Of a DNA stretch of 37,622 bases, positions 20,501 through 29,336 are shown one piece after another; position 1 is the stretch's first letter; each line of letters begins with the position of its first letter. The stretch lies in NCBI GenBank assembly GCA_011947345.1, contig JAAVTG010000745.1, positions 1 through 37,622 of the forward strand, written 5' to 3'. Both the position numbers and the translations under genes were made by a program. The DNA is from Phytophthora quininea. Its lineage: Eukaryota > Oomycota > Peronosporomycetes > Peronosporales > Peronosporaceae. Under the pieces are notes generated by a model. It was not told where the DNA came from. It was given only the letters and a program-made list of their open reading frames with translations, and ran no database searches.

Positions 20501-21497
20501 AGCTTATCGGCAGCTACTTTGGAGAGAAGATTCTGATCTACACGCCATTACTAAAATGGTACTTAGCCCATGGAATGGAGATCACGAAGACGTACTCATT
20601 CATCAAGGCTAGTTCTCATAAGGCTTTTGAACCATTTATGGAGGCTGTATCTAATGCTCGACGAGAGGGTGATGTTGATAAGTCTAAAGCTATGATTGCT
20701 GAAATGATGAAACTAGTGGGCAACAGTGCATTTGGACGTAGTGGTATGGATATGAGCAAGCATAAGGAGGTCAAATATGAATCAGATGACAAGTCCATTA
20801 AGGATAGGATTGAGCACTTCACTTTCCATGGAATGGAGGAGCTAAATGATTCATGTGAGATCACCATGAAGAAGCGTCGCATCAAAAACAAAAATCCAAT
20901 CCACCTAAGTATTGCTATCTATCAACTAGCCAAGCTCCGAATGCTACAATTCTACTACGATTGCATCGACTTCTACTTCGATCGATCAGACTTCCAATAT
21001 CAGGAAATGGATACTGACTCAGCATACATGGCTTTCAGTTGTGAAAACCCATTCCAGAACTGTATCAAACCTGAGCTACGTGAGCACTTCAAGGCGCACA
21101 AATACGATTGGTTCCCCGAGACTACAATGAGAAGGTAGCCAAGTTTGATCGACGTACACCAGGTCTATTCAAGGATGAATGGAGTGGAGATGCTATGGTA
21201 TCGCTATCGTCTAAGAACTATATTTGCTATCTCCCAGATGAATCATACAAGGTCAAGGTTTCAGCTAAGGGTATTCAGCAGGGACATGGACGGAATGGGG
21301 ATGTACTTAACCCAGTTGGCTTCGAGACTGTTGTTCGCGATCGCATCACACTACAGGGTACTAACAAGGGATTTCGCTTATGTCGAGAGGCTAAGTCAAT
21401 CATCACCTATACGCAAACGAAAACGGCTCTAAACTACTATTACGATAAGAGACGTGTTCTAGAAGACGGGATTACTACAGAAGCTCTAGAAATATAA
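17520..21497 (+). CDS. polB: Protein-primed family B DNA polymerase with internal HNH-like module
   Basis: One polymerase of about 1,326 aa is spread over several frames. The N-terminal region has NKCVFHCIAFHK and a C2H2 finger (CVKCGMVF...HTKNKC). The exonuclease domain shows Exo I (YDFEA, about 18725), Exo II (GFNSGRYD, about 19160) and Exo III (YNNLD, about 19585). Then come an HNH/endonuclease-VII-like insert (CGLC...DRINNKLGH...CIDCN, about 19880-19995), polymerase motif A (YDANALY, about 20210), motif B (KLVGNSAFG, about 20712) and motif C (DTDS, about 21008). The C-terminal palm/thumb includes FDRRTPGLFKDEW, KGIQQ and YYDKRRVLEDG. Breaks near 18216, 18938, 19130, 19400 and 21116 mostly lie in A, T, G or C runs. 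The family replicates Maverick genomes from terminal protein. All catalytic acidic residues are present. Confidence 0.93.
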
Positions 21498-21501
21498 ATA
21501 T

Positions 21502-21530
21502 ATGCTTCTGGGAGGAAAGCATGTTTTTTT
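21502..21530 (+). terminator. Hairpin plus T7 after PolB
   Basis: ATGCTT (21502-21507) pairs with AAGCAT (21517-21522) around a 9-nt loop, followed by seven T at 21524-21530, only 5 nt after the PolB stop. It resembles a terminator or 3'-processing signal between PolB and the integrase. No experimental equivalent is known to me for this virus group. Confidence 0.4.
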
Positions 21531-21548
21531 AATATAGGTAAGGATACC

Positions 21549-22631
21549 ATGGACAAACTATTACACGATCTGTACTATAACCCCAAAACGGGTTATATCG
21601 GTACTCAAGCTCTATATCATAAGGCGAAAGAGTTGAACCCAAAAATCACACTTAAAATTGTTAAGGAATGGTATAAAACACAAGCGGACATCCAACGGTT
21701 CCAAGACCAGAAGAAACGCTTCGATGGCTTCAAAATCGCTTCCCATAATCCAAACTCCTGGCAGATCGACTTAGCATTTTGGGAGAAGCAGCCAATACTG
21801 TCAGCAGTCAATATTAACTCACGGATCGGATATGCAAAGCTTCTAACTAATAAGACTGCTCCAACAGTATTAGCATCAATTAAAGCATTTGTAAAAATAC
21901 ATAAAGTTGATATTATTACTAGTGATAATGGTAGCGAATTTATGAACGATAAGGTTCAAGAGTTCTTTAAATCGAAAAGAATTGATCATTTCAACAACGA
22001 ACCTGGAGATCATGGTACGATGGGGAAAACTGAGCGATTCAATAGAACTATTAAGCAACGACTCACAAAGATATCACCCAAACGAATATCTCAGAAGCTG
22101 ATAAGTGATGTGATCAAAAACTATAACTCTACAATTAATCGAGCCATCGGAATGACTCCAAACGAAGCGAAAGGAAAGGTAATGGAGTCCGATATCCAAC
22201 ATAATCAAGAGGAAGCTGATAAGATCGAGAACGAGTTTGAGATAGGCTCAAACGTTATGTATCGATTAAAGAAGAAGACATTTGATAAGGAAGCTGCTAA
22301 ATGGAGTAAAGCTATCTATAAAATAGTTGGTATCGACGGATATCGAATCCAAATACGCTCTAAAAATGGCCATACACTCTACAAGTCTCCAAATGATCTC
22401 AAAATTATCAAATCTGATGAAACAAATGCTACTATCAATCGTGGTGATATTTTAGAGGCTGAGATGATCTTAGATCATAAAAAAATGAAGAATGGGAAAT
22501 ACAAATATCTCATTAGATGGGTTGGAAACGAACCAGATTCATGGGAACCTCAAGCGAATTTACGATTAATCAATAAGAACAAGCGAAGCAAGCTTGAGGA
22601 GAAGTATTTCACGACGGTGGGGTCGCCATGA
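21549..22631 (+). CDS. int: Retroviral-type (rve) integrase with chromodomain
   Basis: An intact 360-aa protein. The N-terminal Maverick-type region (LYYNPKTGYIGTQALYHKAK) precedes an RNase-H-fold catalytic core with D74 (WQIDLAFW), D126 (ITSDNGSEF) and E162 (GKTERFNRTIK). The spacing of the last two is exactly DD35E. A C-terminal SH3-like region is followed by a chromodomain near residues 305-345 (EAEMILDH...KYLIRWVGN...SWEP). Of the three aromatic cage positions only the Trp of IRW is aromatic, so classical methyl-lysine binding is doubtful. It catalyses insertion of the element with the 6-bp target duplication seen here. A TATAGGTA box lies 10 nt before the ATG. It is one of the few core genes with no frame break. 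Confidence 0.96.
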   Translation: MDKLLHDLYYNPKTGYIGTQALYHKAKELNPKITLKIVKEWYKTQADIQRFQDQKKRFDGFKIASHNPNSWQIDLAFWEKQPILSAVNINSRIGYAKLLTNKTAPTVLASIKAFVKIHKVDIITSDNGSEFMNDKVQEFFKSKRIDHFNNEPGDHGTMGKTERFNRTIKQRLTKISPKRISQKLISDVIKNYNSTINRAIGMTPNEAKGKVMESDIQHNQEEADKIENEFEIGSNVMYRLKKKTFDKEAAKWSKAIYKIVGIDGYRIQIRSKNGHTLYKSPNDLKIIKSDETNATINRGDILEAEMILDHKKMKNGKYKYLIRWVGNEPDSWEPQANLRLINKNKRSKLEEKYFTTVGSP

Positions 22632-22633
22632 GA

Positions 22634-22662
22634 CTCCGCCAAGTGCGGAGCCATCACGGCTC
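22634..22662 (+). terminator. Two overlapping GC-rich hairpins after the integrase
   Basis: CTCCGC (22634-22639) pairs with GCGGAG (22645-22650). GAGCC (22648-22652) pairs with GGCTC (22658-22662). The two stems share bases 22648-22650, so they exclude each other. They sit 3 nt after the integrase stop, facing the convergent small gene. Candidate bidirectional 3'-end signal. Confidence 0.45.
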
Positions 22663-22668
22663 TTCACC

Positions 22669-22856
22669 TCAGATGGTAAGACTTGATAAATCTCTAGGAC
22701 CCTTAACCGGATGTGGTTTAGGAAGCTCTTTCAGCTCAAAGCGATATGCTTCTACTTTTTTCTCGGTTTTCTAACAACTTTGATAGGGGTTTCATACTCT
22801 CTGTTATCAAAAACGAAGTTGCATTCAGGTTCATCGATATATTCGACTTCGTCCAT
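22669..22856 (-). CDS. Small charged protein, minus strand
   Basis: The ATG at 22856 starts MDEVEYIDEPECNFVF and continues to VVRKPRKK with a stop at 22752 (34 aa). The stop follows an A6 run (plus-strand T6 at 22756-22761). If that run has lost one base, the frame continues to 22669 (62 aa in total), with a Pro/Lys-rich tail. A TATAGCGA box lies just upstream in the gap shared with the divergent gene at 22890, which supports a real gene. No recognisable domain. The opposite-strand frame at 22711-22893 looks like its shadow. Confidence 0.5.
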
Positions 22857-22889
22857 CTTATCGCTATATCAATATAGATACAAGTCATT
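22857..22889. promoter_or_regulatory. Divergent promoter, 33 nt
   Basis: The gap between two divergent ATGs contains CAATATAGATAC, reading toward 22890, and on the other strand TTGATATAGCGA, reading toward 22856. Both match the TATATAG-like box found before most genes of the element. Confidence 0.5.
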
Positions 22890-23342
22890 ATGACTTGCAA
22901 AGCAACTACCAAGACTGATAAGCAATGCTCTAGAGAGGCACTACCCTCCGGATACTGCCTCCAACATGAGAAGGATTACAAGATCGAGATGTTCAAAAAG
23001 GAGCTCAAAAAGATGCACCAGCGTGTTCGTACATTCAGCGAGAAGCTCAACATCTACCATGAGATGATAAGTGATGTCAATCGACTCGATTATATCAAAT
23101 ATCGATTGCAACAGCTCGAGAAACATCGCCCGTATCGATTCATTTGCAATGATTCCCGCTTTAGATACCAACTCGAAGATATTTTCAACCTCCCTTTCGA
23201 TGAATGCCAAAAAGCGTATATCAACTTGTTGGATCGAAGAAATCGAATAGTCCATAAGTACACTATGAAGTTTTGGGAAGAAGATTCGTGTCCAACTCAA
23301 GAACCAGTGAATTTAGAATATAAACCAAGATTTCGGAAATAA
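22890..23342 (+). CDS. Small Cys/His (zinc-binding) viral protein
   Basis: A 150-aa protein. The N-terminus has a C-x9-C-x8-C-x2-H-like pattern (TCKATTKTDKQC...GYCLQH), probably one zinc site. The following roughly 120 residues are helical and charged (KELKKMHQRVRTFSEKL), with a basic C-terminus. The same kind of N-terminal module is found in the protein at 33647-33998, so the element encodes two related small Cys/His proteins. Such modules are common in large DNA viruses of protists; the role is unknown. TATAGATAC lies 11 nt before the ATG. Confidence 0.65.
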   Translation: MTCKATTKTDKQCSREALPSGYCLQHEKDYKIEMFKKELKKMHQRVRTFSEKLNIYHEMISDVNRLDYIKYRLQQLEKHRPYRFICNDSRFRYQLEDIFNLPFDECQKAYINLLDRRNRIVHKYTMKFWEEDSCPTQEPVNLEYKPRFRK

Positions 23343-23374
23343 ATATCGAGTTTGGTATATAGCAGCATCAAAAA

Positions 23375-25514
23375 ATGTTTCCTAACTTCACTAGTTTAGC
23401 TCAACGAGAGCAAAAACGTCTTGACCTACTCGATCGCGTTAAGCAACGAGTTCGCCAAGAGCAAAAGAAGCGCGAAATGTATGCATACGCCCAATGGGCG
23501 TCGGATGTCAATAAAACCATCTCAGTCTCCAAGCGAGCCACTCAAGACTCGTCTGATCAGACTGATGATGGTGATTTAAAAAGGCAGTGAATCAAACGAC
23601 GTTCGGGGTCCGAGAGCCCTCTCTCGGTATCTAGCTCTGAGACTCAAACTGAAAATTCACAAACTTCTACTGAGACTCAGACAGAGCCTATATCCATGTC
23701 TACAGACTCCCAAGAAGTCCCTGAAGCTTCAACGGTACCTACTGAGCCCTCTCTCCCCACCAGAGTGATATTCATGAGGCTATGGAATGGATTAAAAACC
23801 TATATAAGAAACATCCGAATTTTGTTGCTCTAAAACTTCATCCAATCAAGATCAATGGATCAACTGATACCGAACGATATATTGGAGCCAATGGTAAGGT
23901 ATATCTATATAAAACCAACCGCAAATCGAAGATGAAGCATCAATTCATTGATTGGATTGCTACCAAGCAAAATATTTGGGATATTTATTACGATGGCGAG
24001 TCAAACACTGTTGATGAGAATGATGCAATGCGAGGTGAAGATAAAGACCAACGATATTTCAACTTTAAGAAGAAACGAGTTGCTGATAGTCAAATTCATG
24101 GCGATGAGAAAGTGCCTGCTGTCCCGATTTGGGAGCACGATAGCTCATCTGATACTATGACTGATGAAAAACGTGCAAAAGCGGCGGTCCAACTAATGAT
24201 TGCAGGTTATTCAAAGAAGTTCAGAGGTTCCAATATCACGGTTATTCCAGTACTAAAAGATGAGACTGAGTTAAAATCTGCAGAGGTATTTATCGATATG
24301 AAAGGTCTTCTAAATATCAAAAATCACACCGGAAAACCACTACCAGCTAAGCTACGGGAAATATCATGGTTATTGACCCTTGAACGACTCATGAATATCA
24401 TTGAAGCAAAAGGTCTCACAATCGATTTTAAGCCAGAAGAGGCCAACAGTCTCAATGCGAATTCATCAAGATTCAAACCGACTACAGGTTTCTGGATTAA
24501 AGGAAAATCAACGGGTGATCATAGTGATATTTACCTACCTACAGTACCTACGGCTGAATCAGATGCAAAAACAATCATCATCGATTATTTCCATGCAGCT
24601 CATTCAGAAGGTGATGTATTTCCGATCCATCTCATACCTATAAAATCGGATGGCACAAAGGATAAGAGCGGTAGATACTTCTATTGGTTTTTAAAAATGT
24701 TAAAAAGGGTATTGACGAGCTACGAATGATTACCCAGCTGGGAGATATCTCATCACCAAAGAATACTAAAGATTTCTTCAAAACGATTGATTGGTCTAAA
24801 ACGCTTGAGAAGCTTTCAGATTCGATGGAAGATCTTGATAAATCAAAATCTTTAGAGTCGGTTTCAAGGGATGATAAAAAGCAAATTGACAATGCTTTGA
24901 CGTTGTTCTTATATGTTCTTAAGCGTCATGACTACAAATACAAGGATGTATCAACTGAGGTAGAGCTTAAGGGTCGAGGACTACGAGGAGCCGGGCACAA
25001 GCCTCTAGAGGGTGTATCTAGACACAAAGGTCAAACTTACAATCTAAACGATATTCAGGGTATGGCAACGCCTAGCGCGTACATATATCGCAAGCTTGGT
25101 TCTAAGTTTATCGGATTACCTGATTTGGATAAGAAAACGCTTACCATTGTACAGCCGAATCGCCGAAAATGCGGGCCTATGCGCGAAATCAGTGATCAAG
25201 TTCAAGCAATGATCAAGGATCTAGTATTCAAGAACGAATTAACCCAAGAGAAGTACGATAAGCTATCTATCGACGATAAGAAGCTGTTTAAGGAGATCCT
25301 ATCCATTACGCATCTCCAGTACAACTTTTCAGAGCAGCTATCGGACCCGCTAGAGAGTCTGAAAGCTGAATATGATAAGCTTAAAGGCGAATTGATGCTT
25401 GGTAATGACAATCCTGAGATACTAAAGCAGTTGAAGGTAGTTTGTGTCGATATGTATTCGAATAAGTTAATTTCTGATACTGAATTCAAATCAATTATCA
25501 CAAGACTACTATAA
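23375..25514 (+). CDS. Large accessory viral protein, function unknown
   Basis: A probable single protein of about 710 aa in four frame pieces. The N-terminal coiled coil (LAQREQKRLDLLDRVKQRV) leads to a Ser/Thr/Glu-rich linker with two ETQTE motifs. A domain at 23782-24690 contains RYIGANGKVYLYK and SGRYFYWF. The C-terminal domain (24700-25514) contains KGRGLRGAGHKPLEG and a helical end with YDKLKGELMLGNDNPEILK. Breaks: an in-frame TGA at 23588-23590, a C4 run near 23757-23760, and a T5 run near 24689-24693. The last two are one-base slips. The gene precedes the 25524 gene with a 9-nt gap. TATATAGCA lies 13 nt before the ATG. Position and length suggest a virion or packaging protein, but I do not recognise a family. 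Confidence 0.6.
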
Positions 25515-25523
25515 GTAGCAAAA

Positions 25524-25805
25524 ATGCTAGTACTCGACCCACGTATTATTTCCAAAACCGCTGGTCTCTATCAACTAGATGCTGATCAGAACCTCACTGA
25601 GCTCAAGCATCTCATGCGCGATCTTATCATTAAGGAAGCATCTCACGATGAACGACCGGCAGTATGGGCAAATGAATCGGCTCCATCGACAGTATCAGTA
25701 GCAACTCAGACCGAGGCTACGGGCGGACGTGTATGGGCATACGCTCCGAAGCGAAAAAACAACCAAAAACTTTTGCTCTATAAGTCTTACCAAAGATATT
25801 TTTGA
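25524..25805 (+). CDS. Small viral protein with TQTE motif
   Basis: A 93-aa frame starting MLVLDPRIISKTAGLYQL, helical in the middle, then SVATQTEATGGRVWAYAPKR and a tail that may be shifted by an A6 run near 25756-25761. It follows the large accessory gene by 9 nt and is probably co-transcribed, although it has its own CTATAAGTAG box. Its 3' end overlaps the minus-strand gene at 25695-26042. It shares the TQTE motif with the upstream protein. No domain recognised. Confidence 0.5.
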   Translation: MLVLDPRIISKTAGLYQLDADQNLTELKHLMRDLIIKEASHDERPAVWANESAPSTVSVATQTEATGGRVWAYAPKRKNNQKLLLYKSYQRYF

Positions 25806-26042
25806 TAGCCAATCAGCTGTATAGGGTGGATAATCAACCTTATGCCTCTGATAGTATCTAGCGCGTCTCTTAGCATTATTATGGCCTAACGATGCATATA
25901 CTTTCAATGGAGACTTATCACGATATTGAGCATATCCTCTTGCACCAAAATCAATATGCCAAACTCTGTCAGCATCTCTAATCCACACCCGATATTTTTT
26001 TGTTTTCAGAGGACTGACTTCCCATAGAATTATCTTAGTCAT
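25695..26042 (-). CDS. Small conserved virus protein (DUF5754-like)
   Basis: The ATG at 26042 is preceded by TTATAGACC. The protein contains KKYRVWIRDADRVWHIDFGA, RGYAQYRDK, then RRARYYQRHKVDYPPYTADWLSK. I recall this order (a short beta-rich start, FGAKGYxDY, RYxxRHK, TAGxLS) from a small family widespread in giant viruses and polinton-like viruses, annotated as DUF5754; this is from memory and unverified. The C-terminus is uncertain because an A5 run around 25799-25803 probably hides a one-base slip. Function unknown. Confidence 0.55.
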   Translation of the reverse strand: MTKIILWEVSPLKTKKYRVWIRDADRVWHIDFGARGYAQYRDKSPLKVYASLGHNNAKRRARYYQRHKVDYPPYTADWLSKISLVRLIEQKFLVVFSLRSVCPYTSARSLGLSCY

Positions 26043-26124
26043 TTTGGTCTATAACTCTATGAGCTCTGCTTCATAACTCTGTTAAGGTCGCAGACCTTGA
26101 CTACGTCTAAGCTCTGCTCTATAT

Positions 26125-28602
26125 CTATGGATTAGATAGTTTGGCCAACTGAGCCTCAAGATCTTTCACCTTTGCTATTAATAGTTTGATAGCCGCAGCA
26201 TTCAGAGAGCTAAGACAGCCATAATCAAGAGTGAATTGCATTCCTTCAATATCAACTGATGGATCTTCAACAGTCAAGTTTTCATTAGGAAAACAATTAA
26301 CTAGTTCTTTAGCAACTACCATAGCTTCCTGTGCGATGAGGCCAAGCTTATAGGTATTCTCCTCACTCTTATATCGGTAGCTTACTGGACGAAGTTGATC
26401 AAAGTGATCAAGGGTAATATCGATTGAGTTGATATCAGTTTTAAGTCTTCGATCAGATTCGGCATAAACTCCTGTTTTAACAAGAATAGCTGATGAGAAA
26501 TAGGCTGCAATGCCTGCAGTATATGGACCAAGCCCCAGGTTAGAATACGTTCCGCCTGCGACATTGTATAGATAAGCCGTAGCAGTACCTCCAGCACCAA
26601 TCTGATAATTATTAGATGTTGCAACATGAAGCGGAGCTACCATTGCTGCTGTACCGATTCCGACTCGACCATTGCAATTGATGGTCAGAGCATTGCTGGT
26701 TCCATATGGATCAAAGCTTAAATAATTAGAACTCGATCCCGAAGCCGTTGGCTTCCAGGTGAGTGTCATACAATTATTAGCACTGAGACCATTGCCGATA
26801 CGCATCATAACTTGAGTACTACCGGCGGTTCCATCTAAGAGGTTAAGGAGACCATCTCCGATAGCTCCGCCACTATTTAACATAGTTGTCCTACCTCTTA
26901 CCCATAAAGCATTTCCTGAATTATTTCCGATAATACACTGGACGGAGTAATTAGTATTAACGAGATCATTAGCTTGTATCATTACTCGACCAAACTGACC
27001 ATCAGCAGTCAATAATTGTGGATATTGACCACTACCAAGCGAAACATTTGAATTAGTGGTAGTTTGAGCTCCAACATTCTGAGTATTGATAAAGAATCCT
27101 GAATTAATACCGCTTCCTTCCTGAAACGAAATTTGAAGCGGACTTCCATAGATAAGCTGACTTCCTAGGTCATTGAAATATGTTCTAAATTCGGTGAGAA
27201 TACCAGATGATCTATTGGCTGTGTAAAATGACATAGCCGGATAATTTGATGTCTGTGTGTCATACACCCTGAAACCGTAAACACCTGATATCGGCGATAG
27301 ACGAAGATCAGTTCGATACGTGTTAGTAGTGCATGTTAGAGTCGTACAAGTGATATTAGAGAATGTCGGGCTGCCTCCAGTAGTCAGAAAGCTGCTAAGC
27401 GCGTACGATACTCCTCCCTGATTCAATGTCGTACATGACAAAGTCGTTGCTGTGCATGACGTTAGCGAGAGTGTCGATGGGATCGCTGTCAAAAAGCTAC
27501 TTAGGTTGTAAGTAGTTCCTCCTTGCTGATAGGTGGTAGCATTGATTGTACCAGCTGACAAAGAGCTGATCGTACCCAGACTCGTGATATTTGGTTGAGC
27601 CGCCGTTTGAAGCGTTCCTGTCAGATTTGTTGCTGATATCGAGCCAGCGATGCTTAATGTTGTCGTAGAATGATTCCAAGTGATGTAATCACCATAAACA
27701 CCTCCTCCGCTTGCCGCAAGCAGAACGAAAGTATTCGAATCTGGTTGACGCATACCAAAATATCGATTGCTTGCTGAGTACCATAGACAATTTACTGAAG
27801 TGATACCTGTCGCGATGGTTCTCGTTGCTGTAGGAGTAATGGATAACGATCCAGTTGAAGTAATATTTGGTTGAGCTGCTGTCTGCAGCGTTCCTGTGAT
27901 GTTGGTAGCTATTAGCGAGGTTAGAGTTCCAAGACTCGTAATATTTGGTGGAGCCGCTGTTTGTAGCGTGCCTGTCAAGTTGGTGGCTGAAAGTGAATTG
28001 ATACCAGTAATATTTAGTGATCCATCCAATACCAGGGCTTTGTTTGCAGTGGCAGAACCTACCACAACATCGATATAATTGATCTCAGAACCGCTTGCGG
28101 TGATCAGTGTTCCTCCGAGGGATAAACCATGACTAACTCCGCCGTGAGCAGTGATATTGAGATTGGCTACCGAGGTGATGTTTGGCTGAGAAGCAGTCTG
28201 AATAGTACCGGATAGACTAGTAGCCGATAGCGAATTAATACCAGTTATGTTGCTAGAGCTATCCAAAACCAAGGCAAGACTAGCAGTGGCAGTGCCAGGA
28301 ATGATACCCACTACATAGCTAGGTAAAGCCTGAACGGTTGATCCCCGGACAGTCAACGATGAACAACTTAATGCTCCTAATCCGCTAAGCGAACCATCAG
28401 ACGCAGTTATAAGGGCTATGCCTGGAGTAGCAGTACCTGGCGTAATTCCTGTAATGTACGATAGACGATAGTCATTAATACCTAGATAAAGCGTTTGGGC
28501 ATAAGCATACGTCAGGTATCCTGTTTGATCTAGTGAGAGATAGAATGCTGGATTATAACACGATGAAAAGAATGTTGGTTGAGGATAGTGAAAGCCTGAC
28601 AT
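26125..28602 (-). CDS. Receptor-fibre-like protein with C-terminal peptidase S74 chaperone
   Basis: The true ATG is at 28602 (MSGFHYPQPTFF); an in-frame TTG four codons upstream is not needed. About 825 aa, no frame break. The body is Thr/Ser/Gly/Asn-rich and contains at least four copies of a motif close to GTLQTAAQPNITS. This is typical of trimeric beta-helical fibres of phages and algal viruses. The last 110 or so residues are an intramolecular chaperone of the peptidase S74 family: SDRRLK with the catalytic Ser and Lys, RPVSYRYK, LGLIAQE, and a terminal helical coil (KLLIAKVKDLEAQLAKL). The chaperone trimerises the fibre and cuts itself off. This suggests a surface spike for host attachment and so a virion-forming life cycle. 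It is the longest unbroken gene of the element. Confidence 0.9.
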   Translation of the reverse strand: MSGFHYPQPTFFSSCYNPAFYLSLDQTGYLTYAYAQTLYLGINDYRLSYITGITPGTATPGIALITASDGSLSGLGALSCSSLTVRGSTVQALPSYVVGIIPGTATASLALVLDSSSNITGINSLSATSLSGTIQTASQPNITSVANLNITAHGGVSHGLSLGGTLITASGSEINYIDVVVGSATANKALVLDGSLNITGINSLSATNLTGTLQTAAPPNITSLGTLTSLIATNITGTLQTAAQPNITSTGSLSITPTATRTIATGITSVNCLWYSASNRYFGMRQPDSNTFVLLAASGGGVYGDYITWNHSTTTLSIAGSISATNLTGTLQTAAQPNITSLGTISSLSAGTINATTYQQGGTTYNLSSFLTAIPSTLSLTSCTATTLSCTTLNQGGVSYALSSFLTTGGSPTFSNITCTTLTCTTNTYRTDLRLSPISGVYGFRVYDTQTSNYPAMSFYTANRSSGILTEFRTYFNDLGSQLIYGSPLQISFQEGSGINSGFFINTQNVGAQTTTNSNVSLGSGQYPQLLTADGQFGRVMIQANDLVNTNYSVQCIIGNNSGNALWVRGRTTMLNSGGAIGDGLLNLLDGTAGSTQVMMRIGNGLSANNCMTLTWKPTASGSSSNYLSFDPYGTSNALTINCNGRVGIGTAAMVAPLHVATSNNYQIGAGGTATAYLYNVAGGTYSNLGLGPYTAGIAAYFSSAILVKTGVYAESDRRLKTDINSIDITLDHFDQLRPVSYRYKSEENTYKLGLIAQEAMVVAKELVNCFPNENLTVEDPSVDIEGMQFTLDYGCLSSLNAAAIKLLIAKVKDLEAQLAKLSNP
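27575..28220 (-). repeat. Degenerate repeats in the fibre gene
   Basis: Four units encoding (N/S)(L/I)(T/S)GT(L/I)QTAxxPNITS lie at about 27580-27625, 27863-27907, 27943-27983 and 28169-28220. A second repeated phrase, encoding LVLDxSxNITGINSLSATxL, occurs between them. DNA identity is moderate, so these are old coding repeats and not recent slippage. Confidence 0.75.
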
Positions 28603-28643
28603 TTTTTCATTCAAAGTATATAAGTCAAGCTATATTTTCCGAC
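28603..28643. promoter_or_regulatory. Divergent promoter between fibre and ATPase genes
   Basis: The 41-nt gap contains AGTATATAAGTC (read as TTATATACTT toward the fibre) and AGCTATATTTTCC toward the ATPase. Both boxes fit the element's TATATA-type signal. Fibre and packaging ATPase would thus be expressed together, as expected for late genes. Confidence 0.5.
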
Positions 28644-29316
28644 ATGAGTGCTATTCCTGATTATGGAGGTAGCCTACCGAAAAAGTATCGAAACGAGTCA
28701 GTTGGCGATATCAAGGAATTAGGTATCAAAAAACTGTTTCGGATGGTTATTCTAGGTCCGTCCTTCTCAGGGAAGAATAATCTCTGCTACCATATCTTAA
28801 AACATGCACCTCACGTCTTCTCCCATCTCCATATCATTGCCCGCAACCCTCATCAGGAATTATATAATTACCTCCGCGATAAGTTGGAGGGGTTCATCAC
28901 GTTTCATGAGCATCCGCCTCAGGTAGATAATATTAGACGAACGCCGGGTGAGAAGCCTGAGTTAGTCATTATCGATGATTATAGCAACGATAAGAACCTT
29001 CAGAAGAATGTGTTCTCTCACTACTTCACTAGAGGTCGCCATTTCAAGCTTAGTACTATCTCACAGTTGGTTCGCAACTGACAAGATGATTAGGCTGAAT
29101 ACAGAATACGTAGCCATCCTTCGCGCGAACTCTCGTCGCGATCTCAAGCTACTGATCACTGACTTTAATATTCCTGGATTGACTGAAGATGGCATATTAC
29201 ATTATTACAATCGCGCGATTGCACGTGGAAAAGGCCAGATCTTGTTTATAGACTCTGTAGAGGGTCAGATACGTTATAACTTCGATACACCAATACATAT
29301 TGGAGAAAATTATTAA
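28644..29316 (+). CDS. FtsK/HerA-type genome packaging ATPase
   Basis: The ATG at 28644 (MSAIPDYGG) is preferred over upstream in-frame codons because the TATATTTT box lies directly before it. Walker A is GPSFSGKN (about residue 40), Walker B is ELVIIDDYS, and a sensor-like STISQ follows. The C-terminus contains RANSRRDLKLLITDF and GQIRYNFDTPIHIGENY. The length of about 225 aa is typical of Maverick and adenovirus-IVa2-like packaging ATPases. One frame change near 29070-29080, not in a clear homopolymer, separates the two halves. It probably drives DNA into preformed capsids. It is followed by the minor capsid gene 20 nt downstream. Confidence 0.85.
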
Positions 29317-29336
29317 TTCGCTAATATATAGCAATC

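Noticed and set aside
22711..22893. Plus-strand 60-aa hydrophobic frame as a small membrane protein
   Set aside because: It is antisense to the better supported minus-strand small gene and lacks a TATATAG-like box directly upstream.
26125..28602. Fibre gene as a host cell-wall protein
   Set aside because: The S74 chaperone, AT-rich composition, divergent promoter with the packaging ATPase and place within the element all point to a virion protein.
28533..28643. Extending the ATPase start to 28533
   Set aside because: This would overlap the fibre gene start; the TATA box and typical length favour ATG 28644.
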